A stretch of DNA of 64,000 nt from Flaveria trinervia (taxonomy: Eukaryota > Streptophyta > Magnoliopsida > Asterales > Asteraceae), in contig CM046457.1 in the NCBI GenBank assembly GCA_025506515.1, positions 44,180,288-44,244,287 of the forward strand, given 5' to 3'. The stretch's first letter is position 1, and each line of letters opens with the position of its first letter. This document shows, piece after piece, positions 47,700 to 57,986 of the stretch. The translations under genes and the position numbers were made by a program. The notes beneath the pieces are model-generated. The model had not been told where the DNA came from, made no database searches, and saw only the letters and a program-made list of their open reading frames with translations.

Positions 47700-48658
47700 A
47701 GATTGAGGATGTCACGGTCCAACATTATCCAGAGTACGCTGACAAGGAGGGAATGTAGTGCCCAATCTGGGTGACTCCCTTGTTAGTGATACTTTTGAAA
47801 CTCTAGATAAAATGGAACATGAGTCTAAAAATGGTAAAGAGCAAGCCCAAGCCTCGGACGCTGATGTCAATATCTGAAAGGCTGAATAGGTAGCATACTT
47901 TGCAGAAATTAGAGCCAGCGTAGTGCTCCAAAGTCAAATGTCTACACCAAACTCTATAAAGTGAAGAAGCATCACAAGGTGTCAGGCAAAATTATAGCGT
48001 GGGCCTATTTTGAAGATCTTAACGTTTATGCTGTTAAAAGAGAGAAGGGGATCGAGTACTTCAGATTCCCACACGATCTGAAGACTCTTCCAGGTTTTGA
48101 GCTTAACCAACTAGTAAAATTGAAGTTGTTATATGCTGACCCTCGTAAGATGTCAGGCTGGTTTGAAGCAGCGTGAAAGAGAGAGTACCACACCCGGTGG
48201 GTTAACTTCAAGCCTCAACAATTAACGAGGTATATCAGAAGATCTGAAGTTGATGCCATAACTGGGAAGCCAAAAATAGTGCTGAAGTGGAGTCCTCCAC
48301 GCACGATGTCTCGAATCCCTCTACGAGAAATGCTACAGGACTTCACTCCACACTTCAAGTGGTGGTACTACGATTGAAGAGCAGGCGAGGCAGTCATAGT
48401 GTTGAACAGAAATGGTAGTATGGAAACTATCAGGGTGTTTGACCCCGTGTGGCTCACTAACTTGTCAGCTGATGATGTTTACACCTTATACAAGTGGCCA
48501 CTGTTCTATGACTCGCAGGATATTGTACAAGCTCTCCAATTCCAAAATGTGATACAGCTCTACTTTGCTTTTGAAATACATGCATGAGTCACAAGAGAGG
48601 AGAAGTACAAGAAATATGAGGAGCTTATGAAGAATGTAAGACAGTAGATGAAACTAGG
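47700..48658 (+). pseudogene. Env-like gene of A, C-terminal part after G
   Basis: The first 60 bases continue the frame broken at 39008 and end with TAG at 47756-47758. Further blocks are open in short frames: YAVKREKGIEYFRFPHDLKTL (48025-48090), WVNFKPQQLTRYIRRSE (48200), VLNRNGSMETIRVFDPVWLT (48400-48459) and a hydrophobic helix-like end (ALQFQNVIQLYFAFEIHA, up to 48587). Blocks like these also end the E2 env-like gene (NGRTMKYLSEYYGP). Stops at about 48175, 48378 and 48585 break the copy. Confidence 0.65.
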
Positions 48659-48672
48659 TCCAAGGGGGAGTT
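48659..48672 (+). other. Polypurine tract of A
   Basis: GTCCAAGGGGGAGTTT ends at the first base of the 3' LTR, which fixes the orientation of A as plus. Confidence 0.88.
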
Positions 48673-49396
48673 TGTAGATACATGTGTACCTAGTTTCTGA
48701 GCTTAATGTAAAATGTCTTTATTGTCTTACACATATGTAATAGAATGGGTACTTAAGGAAATACAATGTGTGGTTGTGCTTAAATGTTGAATATTTCATT
48801 GCTTAGTATGTAATAACGCTTATTGAACTAACTATATAGGTTTGTGGTTGTTTAAATAGATCTAAGTCAAATAATGATTGTGAAACATATTCAAACTTAA
48901 TCATATGCAGTTCTCATGCGATTGGCCCATGCTAATAGACCATACACATGAACAACTTCATGCTAATGAACCAGTCACATGACTGAACCAGGAGACTAGA
49001 TCAGTTGCATGATTGTATCATAAGATTGACTCAGTCACATGACTGAACAATCAGTCGTGCGAATGGATCAACCGCATGACTCAATTGCACGATTGAATAA
49101 TGGTTCAATCTCCTGAATGAGAAACCCTAACCTACTCAAATCGTGGAAAAACATAACACTTTGAAAACCTACGTACTAATTCGTACCCTAGCCGTCGAGA
49201 GACCTCTAAGAACCTGTTCGAAGTTCATAGATCGCACTAGATCGATTAACAATCGTTCTTAACGTTTAGATTCAATCTACAATTGTTTCTACGTGCGTTC
49301 TCATTGATTGGATCGCCAATCAAGTAGGATTCCGCACTATTTGATTCGGTATACACGTATATTAGTTAGTATTTCATTCAATACACGATCCCAACA
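48673..49396 (+). mobile_element. 3' LTR of A
   Basis: 724 bases from TGTAGATACATG to CCCAACA, followed by the ATGTC duplication. The TATA segment present in the 5' copy is deleted, and several boxes show CG-to-CA or TG changes (CAGTCACATGACTG where the 5' LTR has CAGTCGCACGACTG). Confidence 0.93.
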
Positions 49397-49920
49397 ATGT
49401 CCCTGTTTTCAAGAGTCACTCCAACATCCACTAGAGTGTCCATCATTTCAACATACCTGAAGTATTGTTGAGTCATGGTTTCGCATTTTTTAAAGGTGAA
49501 GTTTTCAAACTGCTACTTTAGGTGATCCTTCTTGTTCTCCTTGGCTTCAGTAGAACCCTCACACATTAGTTTCAATGCATCTCGCAACGGCTTAGCTCTT
49601 TTGCATTTCTTGAAACCTCTGTATACAGAATTTGGAAGAGCAGTCTGCAGGGCTGTCATGGCTTTCTGATCAATTTCTACTCTCTTTCTATCTTCATCAG
49701 AGTAGTCAACCATAGCCTTTGGAATTATACCACCTCCAGCAGCAGCTAAAGTGGTGCTTGGTATGTAAGGTCCCGAGACAACACATTCCCACATCCTAGA
49801 GTCCTGAGACTTGATGAAACCTTCCATTCTTTGGCACCAAGTGTCAAAATATTCAAGAGTGATCAGTGGGAACTTTGTCATGGTTCTAGTTTCCATATCA
49901 ACTTTAGTGATAGCTACCAT
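49397..49920 (-). pseudogene. gag: Proximal gag of B
   Basis: ATG 49920 gives MVAITKVDMETRTMTKFPLITLEYFDTWCQRMEG. It is closely similar to the C gag start at 55285 (MAAISKTDMETGTMNKSPLITLDEFDTWCLRMEG). The frame holds to a stop at 49513 and is then readable as FENFTFK and MTQQYFRYVE to the A insertion. The sequence at the break (GGGACAT) joins TGTAAGGAAG at 15588-15579, exactly as the uninterrupted C gag reads at 55796-55815. This proves that B is one element split by A. Confidence 0.9.
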
Positions 49921-49992
49921 TTGAGATGTTAAGTATTTTGTGCATGTAAGGGATCTTAAGATGGTGATATCTTACTATCAAGAGCCTGGAAT

Positions 49993-50005
49993 GTTCTGAT
50001 ACCAA
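49993..50005 (-). other. Primer-binding site of B
   Basis: TTGGTATCAGAAC on the minus strand, just inside the LTR end. Confidence 0.8.
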
Positions 50006-50006
50006 T

Positions 50007-50739
50007 TGCAGGACCATTTGAGGGGTTGGTCACTTACAGCACAACACACAATAAGTAGAGATTGATTTAGAACACTTAACAAATCAAATGGAGAACTAGA
50101 AACCAGTTACAATGATACTAAGATACAAAAGTAATTGAGAGATGGAACAAGAACAAATAACACAAGTGTTTGGTTTTCAAGAATGTTGTATGTTGATCTC
50201 TAGTTCCTTAAAAGTGTTACAAAGCATAAAAAAAGATACAATGGACCATAGATACTTTATACTACATCCTATAGTCGGCCATACTTTAAAGGCTAGCTGG
50301 ATACATGATCTAGACAACAACAAATTCAATGTAGAGTCAAAAGGCAAATTACCTTTTGACTAGTGACTATGAAATGCCATAGCTCACATCCTAATATATT
50401 ACAAAAAGGGTAAAATTACATAAAGTAGAAATAAACAGACTTAAGACCGTAATGTACAGTTTACCAAAAGCATAAACCATTTCACCAACTTGTGAAAGTT
50501 GGTGAGTCAAATAGAGTTGCACCGAAAAGGTGGTCCAGCTTTATGGTAAAAGGTACATCAATTAAAACATGTACTCAAAAGTATTCGAAAGAAATTTGTC
50601 TTTATAAACTGGCTTCGGAAGACTTTGTCTCTGAAGCTTTGGAAGACCTCATGTTTGGCTTCTGAGGATTTCACACGTAGAATATTTTCTAATGCCGAAT
50701 GTAAAACTTTCGAAGCATTCTACTTCAGCACTTTGTGCA
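50007..50739 (-). mobile_element. 5' LTR of B
   Basis: 733 bases, TGCAGGACC...CTTTGTGCA on the plus strand. In element orientation it starts TGCACAAAG and has CTTCGGAAG-type boxes (50590-50730), a TATAAAG (50261-50255) and a CTGCA end. It aligns with the C LTR (54460-55200) along its length. The boxes again lie upstream of the TATA. Confidence 0.88.
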
Positions 50740-50784
50740 TGCATGTAGGACAGACTATTTGGATGTTTTGGATTGCATCACCCT

Positions 50785-51470
50785 TATATGAAACCTTATA
50801 GATTTAGATGTTTTGAAACTCAAAGAACTCTTATTAAAGGGTAATAGGACAGTTGATGTTTATGTGGAACATAGAGAGACCAATTTGAAGGATATTGAGT
50901 TTGTAGACAATACTAATTTCGAGTTTATTATAGATGCCAATGTTGTGGGTCTTAATAACTATGTTATGAATATGTGAATGACTTTGAGCCTTTTATGGCT
51001 AACAATAATGAGTTTGAGATTTGTCATGGTCTTGGAAGTAATGAAAGTAATGAAGACAATAATGATGATAGTGAGTTTGATCCAAATGGTGTGAATGGTA
51101 CAAATGCTATAGATGTTGACATGAGGGACTTCAAGTTAAATATTGATGATGGAATATGGTAAGTTTTGGTTAAAATGTCGGGCTTCCAGAAGCTTTGGTA
51201 CATCTAGGGTACAAAATAGAAAGGTGGAAGACTATCTATAGTCTTAAGATTTTCCCTACAATTTCCGGTCAATGTGGCAAAAGAGTCATGTATGAACTAC
51301 AATCACCCCACCAACTTATCACATGCCAGTTCGAAGACCAAAAAGATAAGGGAAGAAGTGTGCAGTTGAAGAGATGATAGGGGTGGAAAGTTGTCAAAGA
51401 AGAACACTCAACACTAGTGTTACTTATGGTAAGTGTAAGCAAAAGGAACATAATAGCAGAACTTGAATAG
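50785..51470 (+). pseudogene. Degenerate Mutator-like (MULE) transposase fragment
   Basis: Three things suggest a MULE remnant. An opening stretch reads VDVYVEHRETNLKDIEFVDN (about 50850-50910). An acidic Asn/Asp/Glu-rich part with FEPFMANNNEFEICHG and VDMRDFKLNIDDGIW (50974-51162) is like the spacer of plant MULE N-termini. Finally a short segment VTYGKCKQKEHNSRT (about 51420-51465) resembles their C-terminal zinc knuckle with cysteines lost. The catalytic middle is absent, so it would be an internally deleted copy. I did not find terminal inverted repeats. The identification is tentative. Confidence 0.35.
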
Positions 51471-52224
51471 GTCAGGCATAGGATTAAGGTGCATCTTTGG
51501 ATAGTTTGGGATGAAGCTTTAGGTCCACTTTGGGAACTTTAGTATTTAGATGTTAATTCTTAACAATTATTTAGTTTGTCATGTTTAGGTATTTTAAGAA
51601 CTTAACTAAGATGTTATGAACAATTATGTGTGGTTTTAATTAGTTAATGTGTTGTTTTAAAGTTGGTGTTCATATGTTACTTGGTTTGACATTTTGGAAG
51701 TTTCATTTTTATTTGGTTGGAGTGAGTTATGTGTTATTACATACCTCACAATGAACAACTAAGACTAGCAATCCATTATGTAGTGAGTTTGTGTGATTAC
51801 ATACTACATTTTCATTTTTATTTGGTTGCAATTAGTAATATCCACATTCATATAACCAAATATACACGTCCCCACTCACATTTGTCAATTGGTTTTAGTA
51901 TTATTTTCACATTCACAAAATATACCATATATCTAATATCATTTCAATTTCAAGTTGAACCTGATTTCAATGAAAATGACGAACAAAATACACCCACTTG
52001 GACATAGCTTAAGTTCAGTATTCTAGCTTGGACATGACATAAGTTCAATACTTATTACGTGAATATCAAGTGTCTAACAAAAAAACCAAGCCCAACTACA
52101 TATCAAAAATCTTCTCTATCTCTTATTATCTTCCTCATTTGTTTTCACTTTGGCTTCAAGCAAGTTTTGTGACCTAAGTAGACTATGTATAATCTCGGGG
52201 GATCATTAACACATCTCAAGGTGA
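51471..52224. other. AT-rich stretch with no identified feature
   Basis: No credible ORF or repeat boundary. A short direct repeat (TTCATTTTTATTTGGTTG at 51702 and 51808) is the only structure I see. Confidence 0.6.
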
Positions 52225-52325
52225 TACTAGAGGACCGTTGAAGGGGGTCAATGCAACAGTTTCACAATGAAGAGAAACTTAGAATACTTAACAGATCAAA
52301 TAAGGAACTGAATAATTATGACTAC
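52225..52325 (-). mobile_element. LTR scrap of the B/C family joined to mitochondrial DNA
   Basis: GGACCGTTGAAGGGGGTCAA and the following AACTTAGAATACTTAACAGA resemble the LTR ends of B (50011-50095) and C (reverse complement of 55199-55120). TGATACTAG just before it recalls the primer site. The similarity stops where rRNA-like sequence begins near 52326. Confidence 0.45.
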
Positions 52326-53545
52326 CTTCTTACTAATAACACGGCTACGTGCTAGCACTCAATTAGTAGCGCTGGCACGTCACTCGGCTCCGCGGTTGAC
52401 TTCAACTGCAAAGACTTTCTCCATAGGTGCATGTCTCAGCAACACAAAACAAGTGTTTCGCTCATTATAGGACTTGACCAATCATCTCATGACACGAGCC
52501 GAGGACAGCCATGCAACACCTGTATGAAAGTAAGTACCATCCTCTTAAGGACAGGTTTTCTTGTTCATATGTCAAGGGCTGTTAAGGTTTTGTGTGTTGT
52601 ATTGAATTAAACCACATGCCCCACCGCTTATGTATGCCCTCTTCAATTCCTTTGAGTTTTAGTCTTGTGATCATAATCCCCAGGCAGAGTGTTTCACGCG
52701 TTAGCCGGCCCCTGTTCCCCGTAGACCAAGGGCGAACACTCATCATTTACAGCATGGATTACCAGTGTATGTAATCATGTTTGCTCCCTGTGCTTTTGCA
52801 CCCCAGCATTCGTAGGGACCCAGACAGCTGCCTTCGCTTTTGGCGTTCCTTTGTATATTTACGAATTTCACCCCTACACACGAAATTCCACTCTCCTCTA
52901 TCTCTCTCAAGTGAACTGGTTTCGAGAGCATTCCGCCACTTTTTGGCGACTTTTACTTTCAACCCGATTCACCGCCTACGTGCCCTTTACACCTAGTCAT
53001 TCCGAAGAACACTTGCCCCCCGTCTTACCGCGGCTGCTGGCAGGGAGTTAGCCGGGGCTTCTTCGTCGAGTCTTGTCATGATTGTGGACTCGACGGAAGA
53101 TCTTTTCAAGCGGCATTTCCTTTCTTCACTCACGTGATATTGTTGGATCGGGCTTTCGCCCATTGTCCAAGATTCCCCACTACTTCCCTCCATGGGAGTC
53201 AGGGCCGTGTCTCTGTCCCAGTGTGGCTGATCATCCGAAAAGACCAGCTAAGCATCATTGGCTTGGTCAGCCTTTACCTGACCAACTACCTAATACTACG
53301 CAGGCTCATCAAACAAAGCTTTTTAGCTTTCTTCAGGACTTGGCCCTAACTATTCGACAAATTCCCATGTGTTACACACCCATTTGCCACTTTGTTCTCA
53401 ACTCTTCTTGCCTCCTAGGCAAGACAAGCTACCTTTAGCTAGGAGCCTTTTTTTCTTTTGCCCAGCTCCCCGAAAACAACGTTCGACTTGCATTTATTAA
53501 GCATATAGCTAGCGTTCCTTATAAGCCAGGTTCAAACAATTTTTT
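52326..53545 (-). pseudogene. rrn18: Nuclear copy of mitochondrial rrn18 (18S rRNA), truncated
   Basis: The plus strand shows the complement of well-known small-subunit rRNA stretches: GACACGAGCCGAGGACAGCC (about 52493), GAATTAAACCACATGCCCC (about 52604), CAATTCCTTTGAGTTTTAG (about 52644), TACCGCGGCTGCTGGCAGG (about 53026) and AAGCATATAGCTAGCGTTCC (about 53499), with the 5' end near 53542. The wording matches plant mitochondrial rrn18 rather than the plastid 16S or nuclear 18S genes. About 1.2 kb remain; the 3' end of the gene is missing. It is not expected to function in the nucleus. Open frames here are antisense artefacts. Confidence 0.85.
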
Positions 53546-54459
53546 TTTGACTAAAATTTGGCACTAAGTGGTAGAATTTAGTGAGCCGGGTGTACTACTT
53601 CTCAACCTTCAGTGAACTTTTTTTCTCTTATGATTTTTGCTACTTTGTTTAGTTTAGTGATTGATATCTTAGAGAAGCTGGTAAAGTAAAGACAAACTCT
53701 TTCAAAAGAAATGATTTCTAGGAATGGCCTCAGTCAGGTCATCGAATCACCTTATGCTCGACTTGCTTGAATCAAAGAGGAAAAGCCCACTTTCATATTG
53801 AATTCAGGCTTTCATTAGCTCTTTCAGGATGGGATTGACTCTTTCAACTCATTGGGTCCTATTCATTAAAAGACCATTTCATCTATAATTCCCTTTCTCA
53901 AACCAATTCCGATAGATGGCTTTCTAACCTGCGTTAGACTATTCCTTGAGAAAGTGATTGTCGCATACCGGACGGCATGAATAACTTCAATTTAAGATTT
54001 TATGAAAGTGGGCTACCTTCTTTATTCAAGCCTAAACTAGGAATGGGCTAATAGCAATAGCAAAATAAATTTTAAGGCAGTGAGGTGAGGTAAAGTAGGC
54101 CCTATCTAAACATAAAAGGGGTCTAGTCTGAAACTGGTCTAGTGCTAGATTCAGCGCAATGGGCGAGAAGGCTGACATGAAGGCTTTCATCAAAGGCAAA
54201 GCGGTGGGAATTCTCTTTCAAGGCGGCCCGCACAACTCATCCTAAGTGAGGGTTTAGCTAATGACATGTGCCTTTGGGGGCTTGTTTGGCTAGATAAAGA
54301 AATTCTTCAGCCTAACTCGACCGAAAAGGGAGGAATCGCCTAAAAGAAAGCCTTTTTTCGATCTTGATTATAGGTCATAGTACCTACCCACTTTCACAGG
54401 CTGTAGAGAATAATGAAGAGGCTGATGCAACCTAAACATCTTTAGTCTTTCCTGCATGC
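53546..54459. other. Probable continuation of the mitochondrial insertion
   Basis: No ORF is recognised. The sequence follows the rrn18 5' end without a visible break, and its composition (TCTTTC/GAAAG-rich, few AT runs) is like plant mitochondrial intergenic DNA. It ends at the start of element C at 54460. The extent is inferred. Confidence 0.5.
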
Positions 54460-55200
54460 TGCACAAGTGCATTGAAGTGGAATGCTTCAAAAGTTTCACA
54501 TGTGCAACAAAAATACTTTAAGTGTGAAATCTTCTGAAGCCAAGACCAACATCTTCCAAGCCAAAGATGAAGTCTTCCGAAGCTTCAGAGACAAAGTCTT
54601 CCGAAGCTTCAAGTTCATGAAGACAGATTTATTCCGAAGACTTTTAGTAACATGCTTTATCTGATGTACTGTTCCATAAAGCTGGACACATTTCCGCTGC
54701 AACTCTGCAAGTCACCAACTAACATGGTTTGGTGAAAAGGTCCATGCTTTTGGTAACTGTACAATTGAGGTCTTGAGTCTGTAACTTTCTACTTTATGTA
54801 CTTTATCCTTTTTGTAATAGATAAGGATGTGAGCTATGGCATGTCATAGTCACTATTCAAAAGGCAATCTGCCTTTTGACTCTACAATTGATTTTATTTG
54901 TGTCTAGTTAATTGTATCCATCTGGCTTTCAAAGTATAGCCGGCTGTAGGATGTTGTATAAGTATCTCATGTTCTTGTATCTTTTATTCATGCTTTTGTA
55001 ACACTTGTAATAGAACACAGAGAAAGCAATATACTGCATTCTTGATAACCAAACACTTGTGTTCTTTGTGTTCTGTCTTATATACTACTTTTGTTCTTAG
55101 TGTCATCACTTGGTTAATCCAGTTTATTGTTTGATCTAAGTTTAGTTTATCTCCTCTTTGTGTTGTTGTGTTGTAACTCATACCCTTCAACGATCCTGTA
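54460..55200 (+). mobile_element. 5' LTR of C
   Basis: 741 bases, TGCACAAGTG...ATCCTGTA. Boxes of the CTTCCGAAGCTTC type occur at 54560-54640 (two nearly identical units TCTTCCGAAGCTTC about 26 bases apart), upstream of TATAAGTA (about 54957). The end CTGTA is a changed CTGCA. Confidence 0.87.
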
Positions 55201-55202
55201 TT

Positions 55203-55214
55203 TGGTAACAGAGC
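55203..55214 (+). other. Primer-binding site of C
   Basis: TGGTAACAGAGC is the usual TGGTATCAGAGC with one change, three bases after the LTR end. Confidence 0.8.
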
Positions 55215-55284
55215 ATTCCAGACTCTTGATATAAGATCTCACCATCTTTAGATCCCTCACACACACAAATACTAAACTTTTCAA

Positions 55285-57986
55285 ATGGCAGCCATTTCCA
55301 AAACTGATATGGAAACTGGAACCATGAACAAGTCCCCACTGATCACTCTTGATGAGTTTGACACCTGGTGTTTAAGAATGGAAGGTTTCATCAGGTCTCT
55401 TGATTCAAGAATGTGGGAGTCTATTGAGAATGGACCTTTCATACCCAGCACACCTTCTGCTACTGGTGTTGGTATGATCCCAAAAGATGTAGCTAGTTAC
55501 TCTGATGAAGATAGAAGAGAGTAGAGATAGACAGAAAAGCCATGATAGCTCTTCAAGCTGCCCTTCTAAACTCTGTATACAGAGGTTTCAAGAAGTGCAA
55601 AACAGCCAAGCAGGTGTGGGATGCACTGAAACTGATGTATGAGGGTTCTTCTGAAGCCAAGGAGAACAAGAAGGATCTCCTGAAGCAGCAGTTTGAAAAC
55701 TTCACCTTTAAAACAGGTGAAACCATGACTCAGCAGTACTTCAGGTATGTTGAGATAGTGGATACCCTAGTGGATGGAGGAGTTCTCTTGAAAACAGAGA
55801 CATTGTAAGGAATTTCATGTCCTCACTTCCTAGGCAGTGGACACACTACTACGTGGTGATCAAGAGAACTGAAAATCTCAAAACTCTTACTCTGACTGAG
55901 TTATATGGGATTCTCACTGGCTACCAGATGGAGATGAACATGCAAGGTTCATCTGGAAACTCCAACAATCAAATGGGTTCAGCCCTACATGTGGTTGAAA
56001 GGGACAACATAGAACCCAAACATCATCTCTATGCTACCCTAACAACTCACCCAAGGGTCCTTTCATCACCTTCACAGAGACACCAAAAGAGAACTACACT
56101 CATGGAAGCCCATTCCAAGAGACAAGCTCTTCTCAAGCTTTTATGTCTTCTAATGAAAGCTATGGCAACTCTCTTTTCACTCTTGAAGACCTGGACTGTA
56201 TCCATCCAGATGATCTGGAATACATGGAAATAGTCTAGCAGATGGCTCTTCTCACTCACAGAGCCAAGAAGTTCTACAAAAGGACTAGAAGGAAGTTTCC
56301 AAGAAATGCAACCAGTGGGAAGTTTGGATTGGACAAAGGCAAAGTCAAGTGTTACAACTATAACCTGATGGGCCACTTTGCCAGAGAGTGTAAGGCACCT
56401 AGAACAAATGGTGGCCAAACACAATCCAAACCAAACTACATTGACAAAGCTTTCCATAATGAGAAGTCAAAGCAGCAAGCTGTTGTTGCTATTGAAGAAG
56501 GAGGCTTTGACTGGAGCTTTCAGGTTGAAGATGCCTCTCCAAACCAAGCACTGATGGTAGATCATGATGAAGCCAAGGTATTGGAACATCTTTGTACTCC
56601 TGAATGCATTGCTAAAGTTAACAAGTACAGGTCCTATAACTTGGAACTGAGATCTGATATTGAGTCCTTAAATATTTTAAAATCTAGTTTTAGAAAGTCT
56701 GAAAATGATCATAAGCTGAAAATAGATGACTTAGAGAAAACCATTTCAGTTCTAAAACATGAAGACACAGATTTTAGGACTCAAATTAAAGATCTCATAA
56801 CCAAGTTAATAACTGAGTGCCAGGCTGAGCTTGTGATCAGCAAAGCCATGGCAGAAAAGAGTGTTCTTGAAGAAGAGACCTTCAAGAACATGATCCTCAT
56901 CCCTGCACAACAAAGTGTGCTATCAAAATAGACAGGGACTGGGATCTAATGAGATAGCTCCTCCACACACAATCTTGTTAGTAAGATCTCCTAGGTGTGG
57001 AACTTGTGAAGATGAGCTTCCTCTCATAGATCCTATGATGAGGAGGATGAAGAAGAGATAGTGAAGAATTCCTCTACAAAGAGTGAAGAGGAGGATTCTA
57101 AGAAGGGCCACTATCCTTCTGAGGAGAAAGTGAAGACTGTGATGACCAAGTCTATGAGAAAGAACTTGATTAGAAAGAGAAAAAGAAGGCAAGGAAGGCT
57201 CAAGAAATCAAGGCTACTTTTGACTCTAAGCAGAAACAAGTTTTATTTCTGCAGGGTTTAAAGTGGTGGGACTGAAGGCATCAACCAAAACTCTGCTAAG
57301 AGTTGGGTTCTTGCTTAACTCATCTCAGCAGCAAGAAGAAGACTGATCTACTGTGTACCACTGCTGCACAGCCTGGTCCATCAAACTCCAAGCACAGTTC
57401 TTGCCCAAGAGGACTGTCTCAGCATCTGCAAAGATGAAGGTGGAGAAGGGAAGTGACCAAAGACAGTCTTACTCTCAAGACAAGGCTCTTGTGGAGAAGA
57501 TGAATTGTGTTATGTGTGACAGCACCACTCACATTGCAAAGGATTGTCCCTTCAATCCTAAAGGTACTGTCCATATGGCCAAAACAAAGGCTTCAAAGAG
57601 TTCTAAGAAGATTCAGGCTTCGGAAGGAAAACCAGTTTCCTTCGAAAGTTCCAAATCTAACAAGAAGGGAAGTGGAAAATTCTTCGGAAGAACATTGGTC
57701 TCGGAAGAAAGGAGCTCTTCGAAGCACTGAAGTCTGCTGCAGTGTTGCAGAATCTTCCGAAGGTTCAGTCATCAAAACTTCTGAAACCAAAAGTTTCTAA
57801 AGTTTTGAAGGTCAAGTCCAAGACTCCAAAGGTGGCGTGGACGTCTAAGAAAGACCAAGTGATTGAGATTTCTCCATCAAAAACAATCAAGATCCTTTTT
57901 GTACAACCATAGGATCTATTACTGTTAATTTACCTTCTGCAAGTGAGCCCAAGACAAGCAAGGCTTGGGTTTCCACATGTAACTAA
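55285..57986 (+). pseudogene. gag: Gag of C, frameshifted
   Basis: ATG 55285 (MAAISKTDMETGTMNKSPL) is followed by the capsid-like part through 55808 (YRGFKKCKTAKQVWDALKLM, ETMTQQYFRYVE) with a frame change near 55525. After shifts at about 55805 and 56110 comes the first knuckle [14 protein letters not shown] (about 56350, second cysteine lost), a long coiled coil (LKIDDLEKTISVLKHEDTD, about 56715-56770) and an intact second knuckle CVMCDSTTHIAKDC (57507-57548). The 3' coding part (57610-57790) is dense in CTTCGGAAG-type phrases. Gag ends AWVSTCN with TAA at 57984-57986. Confidence 0.88.

Larger units (their letters stand above)
15589..49396 (+). mobile_element. Element A: Copia Sirevirus-type element (plus strand) hosting E2 and G
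   Basis: The LTRs at 15589-16327 and 48673-49396 are flanked by identical duplications, ATGTC at 15584-15588 and at 49397-49401. The internal order is primer site, gag, protease, [E2], RT/RNase H, long spacer, env-like gene split by [G], polypurine tract, 3' LTR. It spans 33.8 kb with the guests and about 12.7 kb without them. By eye the two LTRs differ at roughly 6-7% of positions in the first 230 bases, against about 2-3% for E2 and about 6% for G. This agrees with the nesting order. Confidence 0.93.
8636..50739 (-). mobile_element. Element B: outer host Copia element (minus strand), split by E1 and A
   Basis: The pieces in element order are 5' LTR 50739-50007, gag start 49920-49397, [element A], rest of gag 15588-13367, pol 13366-9948, spacer, env-like 9233-8636, [element E1], with the remainder beyond the left edge. 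That A splits B is shown by the ATGTC duplication and by the way the gag frame continues across it as in element C. TGCAT at 50740-50744 should be the right target duplication of B. B and C are the same family: their LTRs, gag and env-like ORFs align closely. Confidence 0.88.

Noticed and set aside
49513..49920. Separate solo gag gene or another element.
   Set aside because: It is the start of the B gag; the sequence rejoins at 15588 across the ATGTC duplication.
53082..53438. 118-codon open frame in the mitochondrial insertion.
   Set aside because: It is antisense to rrn18 sequence and has no protein features.
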